From contig JBBROA010000023.1 in the NCBI GenBank assembly GCA_038229875.1, positions 1-39,332 on the forward strand: a stretch of 39,332 bases of DNA, written 5' to 3'. The translations under genes and the position numbers were made by a program. The notes beneath the pieces are model-generated. The model worked only from the letters and a program-made list of their open reading frames with translations. It was not told where the DNA came from and made no database searches. The stretch comes from JALYUA01 sp038229875 (GTDB lineage Bacteria; Acidobacteriota; Thermoanaerobaculia; UBA5066; Gp7-AA6). Of this stretch, positions 25,083 to 32,193 are shown in pieces; position 1 is the stretch's first letter; every line of letters begins with the position of its first letter.

Positions 25083-26267
25083 TCAGTTCTGAGCGGGTTC
25101 CTCTCTCCCGTTGGTCGCCCGGCTTCCCCGTTCGTCGAACGCCCTCGAGAACGGAACTGCCAGGATCAGGAGAGTCGCCATCTCGATCTCCGTGTCGCCG
25201 AAGTTGTATTCGAAGAGTCCCGCGATAAAGAGCGCGACTCCGGCGAGCCACGCACCGGCGAGGAGCGCCGCCCGGTCGGGACGCCGCTCGCGACGAAGCG
25301 CCCGCCCCGTGTGGAAGAAGAAGATTCCCATCAACGCGAGATACGAAGCGCACGCGAAGAGGCCATTGGACGCGGCGATCTGAACGATGTTGTTGTGGAG
25401 GTGCGGGACCCGCCAGTCGCGGGCGTCCGGGTCCCGGTAGAACGGGTACAGCGGGCGCACCTGATCGGGGCCGATCCCGAAGACCGGCGAGTCGGCCACC
25501 ATGCGCACCCCCGCCCGCACCATCAACACGCGGTCCCAGTTCGAGCCGTCGCGGAGGTCTCCAATCGAGGCGAACCGCGCCCTCACCGAGCCCGGGACGA
25601 CGAAAAAGAGGGCGACGAGCGCCGGCGCGAGGAAAAGGAGACCTCGAGGTTTCCGAACCAGGACGTAGGACACCGCCGCGGCTAGCCCACCCACATAAGC
25701 GTTTCGCGTGAAGGTGAGCACCATCGCCGCGAACGGCACCACCGCGAGAGCGCCCGCGATGCGCCAGCGCCTCCGTTCCTCGAGGGCGAATCCGGCGAGG
25801 AGGCAGGCGGCGATCATCGTCAGGCCCGAGTACGTCATCCAGTGCGAGAGGCCTCCGCGGAGGCGGCGGTACAAATCGTCGCCGCCGTGGGTGAACTCCC
25901 AGAAACCCGCGAACGCCAGGATCAGGCCGCTCGCGGCGATCGCGAGGAACACGGCGCGCGCGCGTTCGATGCCGTCGACGAGGTCCATCGTGATCGGTAT
26001 CAAGAGCAGAAGAGAGATCCCGGCGAGATGCCGCACGCTCTGGGCCGGATCTCGCGAGAAGATCGTCGACAGGATCACGAAGAGCGCGTACCCGCCCGCG
26101 GCGACGGACAGAGGAGAGAGGAAGGTCCGTCTCGCTCCTTCGTCGCGCCGGGCCGAGGCCGCCCACCCGAGCGCCAGGATGCCGAACGCGAAATAGGCGG
26201 GTGAGATCCTGGAGGTTAAAAAGGCGAAGAGAACGAGGAAGAAAAAAAGAAAGCTGCGGAGACTCAG
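25083..26267 (-). CDS. O-antigen ligase-like multi-spanning membrane protein (probable CTG start)
   Basis: The product has many hydrophobic helices and the Wzy/WaaL-type signature near the C-terminus (VPHLHNNIVQIAASNGLFACASYL), preceded by a periplasmic loop with FGIGPDQVRPLYP. Such proteins transfer or polymerise O-antigen or other glycans at the outer face of the inner membrane. The first ordinary start in this frame is GTG at 26078, but that drops about 63 in-frame residues with clear helices (FLFFFLVLFAFL and YFAFGILALGW). No ATG, GTG or TTG occurs there. A CTG at 26267 overlaps the Trm112-like stop as CTGA, copying the local 4-bp overlap style, and gives 394 residues, closer to family length. 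Start confidence is moderate; function confidence is good. Confidence 0.72.
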   Translation of the reverse strand: MSLRSFLFFFLVLFAFLTSRISPAYFAFGILALGWAASARRDEGARRTFLSPLSVAAGGYALFVILSTIFSRDPAQSVRHLAGISLLLLIPITMDLVDGIERARAVFLAIAASGLILAFAGFWEFTHGGDDLYRRLRGGLSHWMTYSGLTMIAACLLAGFALEERRRWRIAGALAVVPFAAMVLTFTRNAYVGGLAAAVSYVLVRKPRGLLFLAPALVALFFVVPGSVRARFASIGDLRDGSNWDRVLMVRAGVRMVADSPVFGIGPDQVRPLYPFYRDPDARDWRVPHLHNNIVQIAASNGLFACASYLALMGIFFFHTGRALRRERRPDRAALLAGAWLAGVALFIAGLFEYNFGDTEIEMATLLILAVPFSRAFDERGSRATNGREEPAQN

Positions 26268-26512
26268 CGCGCCTCCGAGCCCGGGAGCGCTTCGTCGACG
26301 AGCATGACCGGGATGTCGGAAACGATCGGGTACACGAGATCGGCCTGCTTCGAATAGAGCCCGGAGGTCACGACCGGCTCTTCGTCGCGGAACTTCTCCC
26401 GGTACTTGTCGACCAGCTTGCGGGCCACGTCAGGCTTCAGCTCGATCAGCTCGAGCGGCCCCTTGGTTTTCGGACAGACCAGGATCGCGAGAAGCTCCGG
26501 GTCGACGGCCAT
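26264..26512 (-). CDS. Trm112/UPF0434-family small protein
   Basis: The 82-residue product (MAVDPELLAILVCPKTKGPLELIELK, quoted only in part: LLAILVCPKTKGPL) matches the Trm112-like/YcaR family. Family members often act as activators or partners of methyltransferases, or have unknown roles beside LPS genes. It keeps one Cys of the zinc-knuckle-like start (CPKTKG instead of CPxCKG) and the late YPIVSDIPVMLVDEA motif typical of the bacterial branch. The ATG at 26512 has a good GGGAGG site seven bases upstream. It is the first gene of a minus-strand unit that continues into the O-antigen ligase-like gene, with a likely 4-base overlap. Confidence 0.85.
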   Translation of the reverse strand: MAVDPELLAILVCPKTKGPLELIELKPDVARKLVDKYREKFRDEEPVVTSGLYSKQADLVYPIVSDIPVMLVDEALPGSEAR

Positions 26513-26535
26513 GGTGATCCTCCCGGACCGAGTAT

Positions 26536-26577
26536 AGCTATCCGCTGTCGGCCGGCGGCTGACAGCTGATAGCTTTT
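26536..26577. repeat. Heptanucleotide repeat, GCTGACA type, with inverted ends
   Basis: Six 7-base units from AGCTATC to AGCTTTT lie between the Trm112-like gene and the divergent glycosyltransferase. Later units (GGCTGAC, AGCTGAT) belong to the same heptamer class as the arrays at 32039 and 32164. The outer units (AGCTATC at 26536, GATAGCT at 26568-26574) are complementary, so the run can fold as a hairpin. Confidence 0.7.
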
Positions 26578-26581
26578 TCAC

Positions 26582-27646
26582 ATGCGCGTCTTAAACCTCG
26601 TCGCGGGCCAGAAATGGACCGGCACGGCCGCCGTCGTCTTCGATCAGACGGCGGCGCTCGTCGCACGCGGCGTCGAGGCGCAGTTCGGGTTCGTCTGCGA
26701 CAGTCCGCTCGCCGAGCGGCTCTTTCCGCTCGGCTGGGCCCGGCCCATCCTGCGCCCTCTGCGGGGGCCCCTCGACTACGTGCGGGAGATCCGGCGCCTG
26801 TCGGAAACCCTGGGCCGCGAGCCGTTCGACGTCGTGCATGCCCACGGGACCCACGATCACCACGTCGCGGCGTGGGCCGTCTCCGGCCGGCGGCCGCGTC
26901 TCGCGCGAACTGTCCACAACACGCGCCACGCGCGTCGGGACCCGGCGACGCGCTGGCTCTTCCGGAGAACGGAAGCCTTTGCGTTCGCCAACTCGGAGAT
27001 CGCCGCCCGCTTCGGGCAGCCCGAAGGCGAGATCCAGTCGCCGGTCGTCGACACCGCGCTCTTCCATCCGGCGCAAAAGGAGCCCGGTGAAAAGTCAGTC
27101 GCCGGGATCACGGTCGGGACCGTCGGCAAGATGGCGGAAGGACGCGGGCACCGCGCGGCGATCGCGGCGGCGGCGCCGTTCTCCGACGTGACGCTGGTCC
27201 ACGTCGGACACGGCGAGCTGTTGCCGGCCCTGAAGAGCCTCACGGCGGCGCTGAAATCTGGAGAACGCAACCGCTGGACGGGATACCAGGAGGCGAGCCT
27301 CCCCGATCTCTACCGCTCGTGGGATGTGTTTCTCTTCCCCGCGTCGGGGAGCGAACAGGGTCAGCGCGCGATCCTGGAGGCCATGGCTTCGGGACTTCCC
27401 GTCGTGGCTGTCGAGGTGCCGGGAGTGCGCGACCTGATGACGGACGGCAGGGAAGGGCTCGTCGTCTCCGAGAACGGGATTTCTACGGCACTCGCGCGGC
27501 TGGCCTCCGACCCGGGGCTGCGGCGGGAGATGGGAGCGCGCGCCAGGGACAGATCGCTCGCCTTCACCCCGGCCGCTTACGCGGAGAAAGCGGCTGCCTT
27601 CTACGAGGGGCTGCTCCGGAAACCGGTCAGCCCTCGAGGACCTTGA
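26582..27646 (+). CDS. GT4-type glycosyltransferase
   Basis: The 354-residue product has a GT-B fold: the N-terminal LNLVAGQKWTGTAAVVFDQ acceptor loop and FDVVHAHGTHDHH (about residues 82-94). The C-terminal donor domain follows with GTVGKMAEGRGH, DLYRSWDVFLFPASGSEQGQRAILEAMASGLPVVA (about 243-277), holding the E-x7-E sugar-nucleotide motif, and the late GVRDLMTDGREGLVV. Such retaining transferases build LPS or exopolysaccharide in the cytoplasm. It is alone on the plus strand and converges on the peroxiredoxin gene, with a 20-base tail-to-tail overlap. Its upstream region is a heptamer array shared with the divergent Trm112-like gene. Confidence 0.85.
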   Translation: MRVLNLVAGQKWTGTAAVVFDQTAALVARGVEAQFGFVCDSPLAERLFPLGWARPILRPLRGPLDYVREIRRLSETLGREPFDVVHAHGTHDHHVAAWAVSGRRPRLARTVHNTRHARRDPATRWLFRRTEAFAFANSEIAARFGQPEGEIQSPVVDTALFHPAQKEPGEKSVAGITVGTVGKMAEGRGHRAAIAAAAPFSDVTLVHVGHGELLPALKSLTAALKSGERNRWTGYQEASLPDLYRSWDVFLFPASGSEQGQRAILEAMASGLPVVAVEVPGVRDLMTDGREGLVVSENGISTALARLASDPGLRREMGARARDRSLAFTPAAYAEKAAAFYEGLLRKPVSPRGP

Positions 27647-28112
27647 GAACGTCCTGCGGGTGCGTCGCGGGGCTGACCGTCGGATATGCCTCGCGGATCT
27701 TCCCGTCCGGCCCGATCAGGTAGCTGATGCGGCTCGCGCTTCCGGCGTCCGCCGACGCGCAGGCTCCGTAGGCGAGCCCGATCTCGCGGTTGACGTCGCA
27801 GAGCAGCGGAAATGGAAACGAGTACTTTTTCGCGAAGCGGGCGTTCGCCTCGACGGTGTCGAAGGACGCCCCGAGGATGTCGGTTTCGTTTTTCTGGAAA
27901 TCGGCGTAAAGGTCGCGGAACCCGCTCCCCTCCCGCGTTCAACCGGGGGTGTCGGCGCGCGGATAGAACCAGAGGATGACGTTCCGGCCGCGGTAGTCGG
28001 ACAAACGCCTCGTCGCTCCCGTGTGGTCCGCGATGGAGAAATCGGGTGCGGAATCGCCAACGTTCAACATGCGCCGGATGATACCGCGCCGCAGAAAACG
28101 GATCAGCCCCAT
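27627..28112 (-). CDS. PrxQ/Bcp-type peroxiredoxin, candidate selenoprotein with TGA at the peroxidatic site
   Basis: Bcp/PrxQ enzymes reduce hydroperoxides. The N-terminal half (GDSAPDFSIADHTGATRRLSDY, ILWFYPRADTPG) ends at an in-frame TGA (27939-27941, codon 58), exactly where the peroxidatic Cys of TPGCT belongs. The same frame continues with full homology: TREGSGFRDLYADFQKN, ILGASFDTVEANARFAKKY, PFPLLCDVNREIGLAYGAC, ISYLIGPDGKIREAYP, THPQDVLKVLEG and a TGA at 27627. Read through as selenocysteine, the length (161 residues) is normal. The usual resolving Cys five residues later is Ser. The ATG at 28112 has a GGAGG site and overlaps the upstream glycosyltransferase by 10 bases; ATG 28070 is possible. 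A nonsense mutation is the alternative, but no other damage is seen. Confidence 0.82.
27914..27937 (-). promoter_or_regulatory. Candidate bacterial SECIS hairpin just after the TGA codon
   Basis: Starting two bases after the TGA, CGCGGGA pairs with TTCCGCG (one G-T wobble) around a ten-base G-rich loop. An alternative smaller stem GGAG/TTCC with loop CGGG places the apical loop 15-18 bases after the TGA, close to the spacing known for bacterial SECIS elements, with G in the loop. Either could serve SelB. The hairpin is only a by-eye fold in GC-rich DNA, where stems are common. Confidence 0.45.
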
Positions 28113-28963
28113 TTCGCCTCCGGTTCCCGCCCCGGGCCCGCGGGCGCGGCGCTTCCGGGCACGGCACTCGCGGGGGCGGAGGGCAACACGACCGCCCATC
28201 CGAGCTTCTCGAATCGCCTCCATTCCCAGAGGCGCGCCCACTTCAGAAACGTCCCATAGGCCTGGAGGCCGCACAGGACGAGCCCGTGCGTTCCATCCAG
28301 GAAGCCTCCCTGGAAAACGTACGTGCGGAAGAACCGCCACAGGGATCGAAACACGATCGTCAAAACACCCGCCGAGCGGCCCGCGCGATAGAGGTCCGCC
28401 GCTCCCCAGAGCGAGTAGCGGTGCAGCTTCTCGAGGTAAGCGCCGAAGGAACGGAACGTGAAGTGAACCAGAGGAGTTTCGAGCGTCGGCGGGTGCCCCG
28501 CCACTTTCATGTCGGCGTGCACGCTGCGCTCCGGGTAGGTTGCGGTGTCGCGCCGCACGAACCGGACGAGCCGGTCGGACCCCCACCCCGAGTGGCGGAT
28601 CACACGTCCGAGAAAGACGTTCTCCCTGCGAAGGAGGTACTGGTCGGCAGGGGGACCCGCCGCGAGGAGATCGTTGATCTCGCGGGCCAGCCCCGCCGGG
28701 ACCCGCTCGTCCGCATCGACGATCAGAACCCAGGGGTGGCGCGCCTGGTTCATCGCCCAGTTGCACTGCGGCCCGTTCCCGAGGTACTCGTGGGTCAGGA
28801 CGCGCGTGCGCGGCGTCGCGGCCGCGAGCGAAACGGTCCGGTCCGTCGAGCCCGAGTCGACGACTAGGATCTCATCGGCAAACGCGAGCGTTGCGAGGCA
28901 CTCGCGGATGTTCGACTCCTCGTTCAAGGTCGGAACGATTGCGGTCAGGGTCTCGCGGGGCAT
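28103..28963 (-). CDS. WaaE/KdtX-type LPS-core glycosyltransferase (GT2)
   Basis: The 286-residue product has the GT2 GT-A core: LTAIVPTLNEESNIRECLATL (residues 6-26), EILVVDSGSTDRT (about 31-43), GPQCNWAMNQA (about 64-74) and VLIVDADERVPAGLA (about 79-93). The second half, with RHSGWGSDRLVRFVRRD, VHFTFRSFGAYLEKLHRYS and FFRTYVFQGGFLDGTHGLVL, is the signature of the WaaE-like subfamily, which adds a beta-1,4-glucose (or similar) to LPS inner core heptose. One hydrophobic patch near the C-terminus suggests membrane association. It starts 9 bases after the ymdB-like gene and overlaps the peroxiredoxin start by 10 bases. Confidence 0.87.
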   Translation of the reverse strand: MPRETLTAIVPTLNEESNIRECLATLAFADEILVVDSGSTDRTVSLAAATPRTRVLTHEYLGNGPQCNWAMNQARHPWVLIVDADERVPAGLAREINDLLAAGPPADQYLLRRENVFLGRVIRHSGWGSDRLVRFVRRDTATYPERSVHADMKVAGHPPTLETPLVHFTFRSFGAYLEKLHRYSLWGAADLYRAGRSAGVLTIVFRSLWRFFRTYVFQGGFLDGTHGLVLCGLQAYGTFLKWARLWEWRRFEKLGWAVVLPSAPASAVPGSAAPAGPGREPEAKWG

Positions 28964-28972
28964 GACGTCCTG

Positions 28973-29752
28973 CTAGTCGACTCGGACCTGGACCCTCTCG
29001 ATCGCGGTCGCCTTTCCGGTCGCTTCGTCGACGCCGACGACGACTCCCGAGAGGCGGATGTCCTTCTTCGCGGTCTCGAAGGAGCGCGGGGTCTGGGACA
29101 GGAACTTTTCGATGATCCGGTCCTTCGAGAATCCGATGATCCCCTCGTAGGCGCCCGTCATCCCGACGTCGGAGAGGTACGCGGTCCCGCCCGGGCGAAT
29201 CGTCTCGTCGGCGGTCGCGACGTGCGTGTGGGTCCCGACAACGGCGGAGACGCGGCCGTCGAGATACCAGCCGATTGCCATCTTCTCAGACGTCGCTTCG
29301 GCATGGAAGTCGACGAAGATCACCTTCGCGTCCATTTTTGCGATCTCCTCGTCCGCGACCCGGAACGGAGAGTCGGCGTTGACGGGCATGAACACCTGGC
29401 CCTGGAGGTTCAGCACCCCGACGGGAACGCCCCCCGCCGTCGTCTGGACCGTGGAGCCGCGCCCCGGGTTTCCCGGCGGGTAATTTGCGGGACGGAGGAG
29501 GCGATCGGACGAATTCAGCGTGTCGTAGATCTCCCGCTTGTCCCAGATGTGGTTGCCGGAGGAAAACACGTCGATCGGCATCCTCGAGAGGTCTTCGAAG
29601 AGGTCCACCGTCAGACCGAAGCCGCCGGCCGCATTCTCGATGTTCACGATCGTGAAGTCGATGCGGTGCCGGTCGATGACGCCGGTCAGCGCGTCCGCCA
29701 GCGCCCGCCGCCCCGGCGAGCCCACGACGTCTCCGATGAAGAGGATGTTCAT
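28973..29752 (-). CDS. ymdB: YmdB/TIGR00282-family metallophosphoesterase
   Basis: Homologues are dinuclear metal phosphodiesterases (in Bacillus, YmdB hydrolyses cyclic nucleotides and is linked to RNase Y). The 259-residue protein holds the metal ligands in order: FIGDVVGSPGRRAL (about 4-17), VNIENAAGGFG (about 37-47), FSSGNHIWDKRE (about 64-75), FVDFHAEATSEKMA (about 150-163) and VVGTHTHVATADE (about 175-187). The late SDVGMTGAYEGIIGFSKD is diagnostic. ATG at 29752 is chosen; an upstream extension to 29788 encodes only repeat sequence. It follows rny, separated by a repeat-filled gap, a conserved neighbour order in many phyla. Confidence 0.9.
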   Translation of the reverse strand: MNILFIGDVVGSPGRRALADALTGVIDRHRIDFTIVNIENAAGGFGLTVDLFEDLSRMPIDVFSSGNHIWDKREIYDTLNSSDRLLRPANYPPGNPGRGSTVQTTAGGVPVGVLNLQGQVFMPVNADSPFRVADEEIAKMDAKVIFVDFHAEATSEKMAIGWYLDGRVSAVVGTHTHVATADETIRPGGTAYLSDVGMTGAYEGIIGFSKDRIIEKFLSQTPRSFETAKKDIRLSGVVVGVDEATGKATAIERVQVRVD

Positions 29753-29775
29753 GGGGCGGGAATTGGAAATCGAGA

Positions 29776-29822
29776 GCCGACCGACCAACGGGAGGGAGTC
29801 GGCCGCGGTACTCCGCGGTCAA
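29776..29822. repeat. Palindromic intergenic element, copy D (inverted relative to copies A-C)
   Basis: This is one of four ~47-base copies whose core reads CCGCGGAGTACCGCGG (here CCGCGGTACTCCGCGG on the plus strand). It is flanked by GACCAACG on one side and TTGAC on the other. It lies between rny and the ymdB-like gene. A heptamer run precedes it (29758-29778: GGGAATT, GGAAATC, GAGAGCC) and another, inverted in sense, follows at 29851. Confidence 0.75.
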
Positions 29823-29850
29823 CTAAATAGAACATCGACCGGCCCGGCTT

Positions 29851-29885
29851 TTCGATTCCCCATTCCCGACTCCCGATTCCCGGCT
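29851..29885. repeat. Tandem heptanucleotide repeat, CCCGATT type
   Basis: Five 7-base units (TTCGATT, CCCCATT, CCCGACT, CCCGATT, CCCGGCT) end 12 bases from the rny stop. They are complementary in type to the GGGAATT/GGAAATC run at 29758, so together they form inverted arms around the palindromic element. Confidence 0.75.
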
Positions 29886-29897
29886 CCGTCAGCTCCG

Positions 29898-31466
29898 TCA
29901 CCTCGCGTACTCCACCGACCGTGTCTCCCGGATCACCGTGACCTTGATCTGGCCGGGATACTGCAGCTCGGCTTCGATCTTCTTGGCGACGTCGCGGGAA
30001 AGCCAGAGCGCTTCGTCGTCCGTGACCCGCGTCGCCTCGACGATGATCCGAAGCTCCCGCCCGGCCTGGACCGCAAACGCCTTCTGGACTCCCTTGAACC
30101 CGTCGGCAATGTGTTCGAGCTTCTCGAGCCGTTTGACGTAGGTCTCGAGGATCTCGCGCCGGGCACCCGGTCGGGCCGCAGAAAGGGCATCCGCGCCATT
30201 GACCAGAACCGCCTCGAGCGACCGCGGCTCGTAGTCCCCGTGGTGACACTCCATTCCGTGGATCACGGCGTTGCTCTCGCCGAACTTCTTCAACACCTCG
30301 CGCCCGAGCTCGAGGTGGGTTCCATCCATTTCGCGGTCAATCGCCTTGCCGATGTCGTGCAGCAAGCCCGCGCGCTTGGCGACCTCAACGTCTCCGCCGA
30401 GCTCGGCCGTCATGTTCGTCGCGAGCCAGGCGACTTCCTTGGAGTGCTGGAGCACGTTCTGTCCGTACGAGGTCCGGTACTTCAGGCGCCCGAGCAGCTT
30501 GATGAGCTCGGGATGGAGGTCGGGGATGCCGAACTCGAGAGCCGTCGCCTCCCCCTCCTGCCGGATCTTTTCCCAGAGCTCGGACCGCACCTTCTCGACG
30601 ACCTCCTCGATACGGGCGGGGTGGATTCGTCCGTCGACGATCAGCTTCTCGAGCGCGAGGCGGGCCACTTCGCGGCGAAGGGGCTCGAACGCGCTGATGA
30701 CGATCGCCTCCGGAGTGTCGTCGATGATGAGGTCGACCCCCGTTGCCGCCTCGAGGGCCCGGATGTTGCGGCCTTCGCGGCCGATGATCCGCCCCTTCAG
30801 GTCATCCGACGGCAGCTCGACGACCGACACGGTCGCCTCGACCACGGTGTCCGAGGCGAGCCGCTGGATCGCCATTCCGATGATGTGCCGGGCCTTCTGC
30901 GTCGACTGCTCGATCGCTTCTTCCTCGATGCGGCGCATGAGGCCCGCGGCTTCGACCCGCGCCTCGTTCTCGATCGACTTGACGAGCTGGTTGCGCGCGT
31001 CGACGGAGGTCAGACCGGAGATCTGTTCCAGCCGCTTCTTCTGCTCGTCGACGAGCCGGTCGGCCTCGACCTTCGCCTCGTCGACCTTGCGCTGGCTTTC
31101 GCCGACCGCGCGCTCCTTGCGGTTGTACTCCTCTTCCCGGCGCTCCTGGGCCGCGAGCTTCCGGTCGAGGTTCTCCTCCTTCTGGAGGACCCGCTTCTCG
31201 AGCGCCTGGATTTCAACGCGCCGGGCCGCGACCGTCTTGTCGAACTCGGCCCGGGCGGCAAGGACGTTTTCCTTGGCCTCGATCGAGGCCTCACGGAGTC
31301 GCGCCTCGGCCGTCTTGGACGCGTCGGAGAGGACGCGGTCGGCTTCGATCTTCGCGGCCGCGTGACTGACGGCGAATCTCTTCTTCAGTCTGGCGTACGC
31401 GACCGCGCCGATCACGCCCCCGAGGACGAGACCGATCGCGATCGCGATCGCGATGCTTGATCCCAT
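29898..31466 (-). CDS. rny: Ribonuclease Y
   Basis: RNase Y is a membrane-anchored endonuclease that starts mRNA decay. The 522-residue product has an N-terminal helix (SIAIAIAIGLVLGGVIGAVAY, about 3-23), a long charged coiled coil (about 25-200), a KH domain (LKGRIIGREGRNIRALE, then GVDLIIDDTPEAIVIS, about 222-255). An HD hydrolase domain (about 335-430) carries GLLHDIGKAIDREMDG and HHGDYEP. The end VTVIRETRSVEYAR is the family C-terminus. Length matches the family (about 510-525). The gene sits between zapA and the ymdB-like gene, its usual place. A ~215-base gap with a possible structured RNA separates it from zapA. Confidence 0.95.
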   Translation of the reverse strand: MGSSIAIAIAIGLVLGGVIGAVAYARLKKRFAVSHAAAKIEADRVLSDASKTAEARLREASIEAKENVLAARAEFDKTVAARRVEIQALEKRVLQKEENLDRKLAAQERREEEYNRKERAVGESQRKVDEAKVEADRLVDEQKKRLEQISGLTSVDARNQLVKSIENEARVEAAGLMRRIEEEAIEQSTQKARHIIGMAIQRLASDTVVEATVSVVELPSDDLKGRIIGREGRNIRALEAATGVDLIIDDTPEAIVISAFEPLRREVARLALEKLIVDGRIHPARIEEVVEKVRSELWEKIRQEGEATALEFGIPDLHPELIKLLGRLKYRTSYGQNVLQHSKEVAWLATNMTAELGGDVEVAKRAGLLHDIGKAIDREMDGTHLELGREVLKKFGESNAVIHGMECHHGDYEPRSLEAVLVNGADALSAARPGARREILETYVKRLEKLEHIADGFKGVQKAFAVQAGRELRIIVEATRVTDDEALWLSRDVAKKIEAELQYPGQIKVTVIRETRSVEYAR

Positions 31467-31541
31467 GGTCGGCTCCCCTTCTCCCGCGGGGCGCCGAAGT
31501 CGAGTCGGCTATCTGCTAACCGCTAAAACGTCAAACGCGCG

Positions 31542-31669
31542 ACGCCAAACATGCCTGAGCGTCCGGAAGTCTTTTTCCCGCCTCAATTCTGATTTCGGGT
31601 TTCCACTACTTCCACTACCGATGCGACCGCTCGTCCGTTTGGTGTCCCCGGGATCGGTCCCGGGGCGCC
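31542..31669 (-). ncRNA. Possible structured RNA between zapA and rny (6S RNA-like position)
   Basis: Read on the minus strand, the gap folds by eye into a rod. ACACCAAAC (31637-31645) pairs with GTTTGGCGT (31542-31550) with one mismatch, GAGCG with CGCTC, GGAAGT with ACTTCC, and an apical CCCG/CGGG stem carries a 15-base loop. A-rich internal loops lie between. A strong 8-bp hairpin (CCCCGGGA/TCCCGGGG) lies just 5' of it at 31646-31667. In many bacteria 6S RNA is encoded directly downstream of zapA, and its rod with a central bubble would look like this. I do not see its conserved sequence blocks, so identity is uncertain. The hairpin alone could be the zapA terminator. Confidence 0.35.
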
Positions 31670-31681
31670 GACGCCTCTTCT

Positions 31682-31975
31682 TCAGCTGCCCAGAGCGGCG
31701 TCCAGTTTCTCTATGAGACGCTCCGCCCGCGCGACGGCGTCGGTCGGGGCGTCCTTCCGCGTTCTCTCCCGCTGATGCAGGTCATCCGAGATGTTCAGGG
31801 CGGCGAGGATGGCAATTTTTGTCGTGTCGACTGTTGCCGTCTTCTCCGCGACTTCTTTCATTCTGGAGTCGACGAATCGGGCCAGGTCGTGAATGTACGT
31901 GCTGTCGCCCTCGGCCCGGACGTTGTACGTCTGGCCGAAAATTTCTACCTGGGTGACGCTGCCCCTTCTGTTCAA
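31682..31975 (-). CDS. zapA: Cell division protein ZapA
   Basis: ZapA binds FtsZ and stabilises the Z ring. The 97-residue product has the family start VTQVEIFGQTYNVRAEGD (residues 7-24), HDLARFVDSRMKEVAEK (about 29-45), TTKIAILAALNISDDLHQ (about 51-68) and a C-terminal coiled coil ending RLIEKLDAAL. The start is TTG at 31975, with AAAGGAG about ten bases upstream; no ATG alternative preserves the N-terminal strand. It pairs with the zapB-like coiled-coil gene upstream and the rny gene downstream, the usual context in this cluster. Confidence 0.9.
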   Translation of the reverse strand: MNRRGSVTQVEIFGQTYNVRAEGDSTYIHDLARFVDSRMKEVAEKTATVDTTKIAILAALNISDDLHQRERTRKDAPTDAVARAERLIEKLDAALGS

Positions 31976-32037
31976 CGGAGGCAGACTCCTTTCGTGGGGT
32001 GCAGTCTATTCTCTGTCCTCCAGCGGAGTCAATGAGT

Positions 32038-32193
32038 TAGCTGTCAGCCGTCAGCTGTGAGCTCTCATCGCGGAAGAACGGTAAAAACGCTCTCGGCCGA
32101 GGCAGTACTGAAGGATCCGAGATCGGCGCAATCTTCGGCCGAGCGGCGGGATCGGGATTGACTGATAGCCGACGGCTGACAGCTGACAGCTAC
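32038..32193. repeat. Element bounded by inverted heptamer arrays between zapB and zapA
   Basis: Four AGCTGTC-type units at 32039-32066 face four GACAGCT-type units at 32164-32191; GACAGCT is the exact complement of AGCTGTC. The arms match over about 26 bases with a few mismatches and enclose ~97 bases. Inside are two CTCGGCCGA-type palindromic cores (about 32092-32101 and 32137-32146) and, on the minus strand, a T tract after one of them. The right arm runs into the zapB stop codon. The whole looks like a small inserted repeat element; it fills most of the zapB-zapA gap, and I see no gene in it. Confidence 0.65.

Noticed and set aside
27939..28766. Peroxiredoxin read as ending at 27939 (truncated pseudogene)
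   Set aside because: Homology continues in the same frame beyond the TGA with no other defect, and the TGA replaces the catalytic Cys, so readthrough as selenocysteine is the simpler reading.
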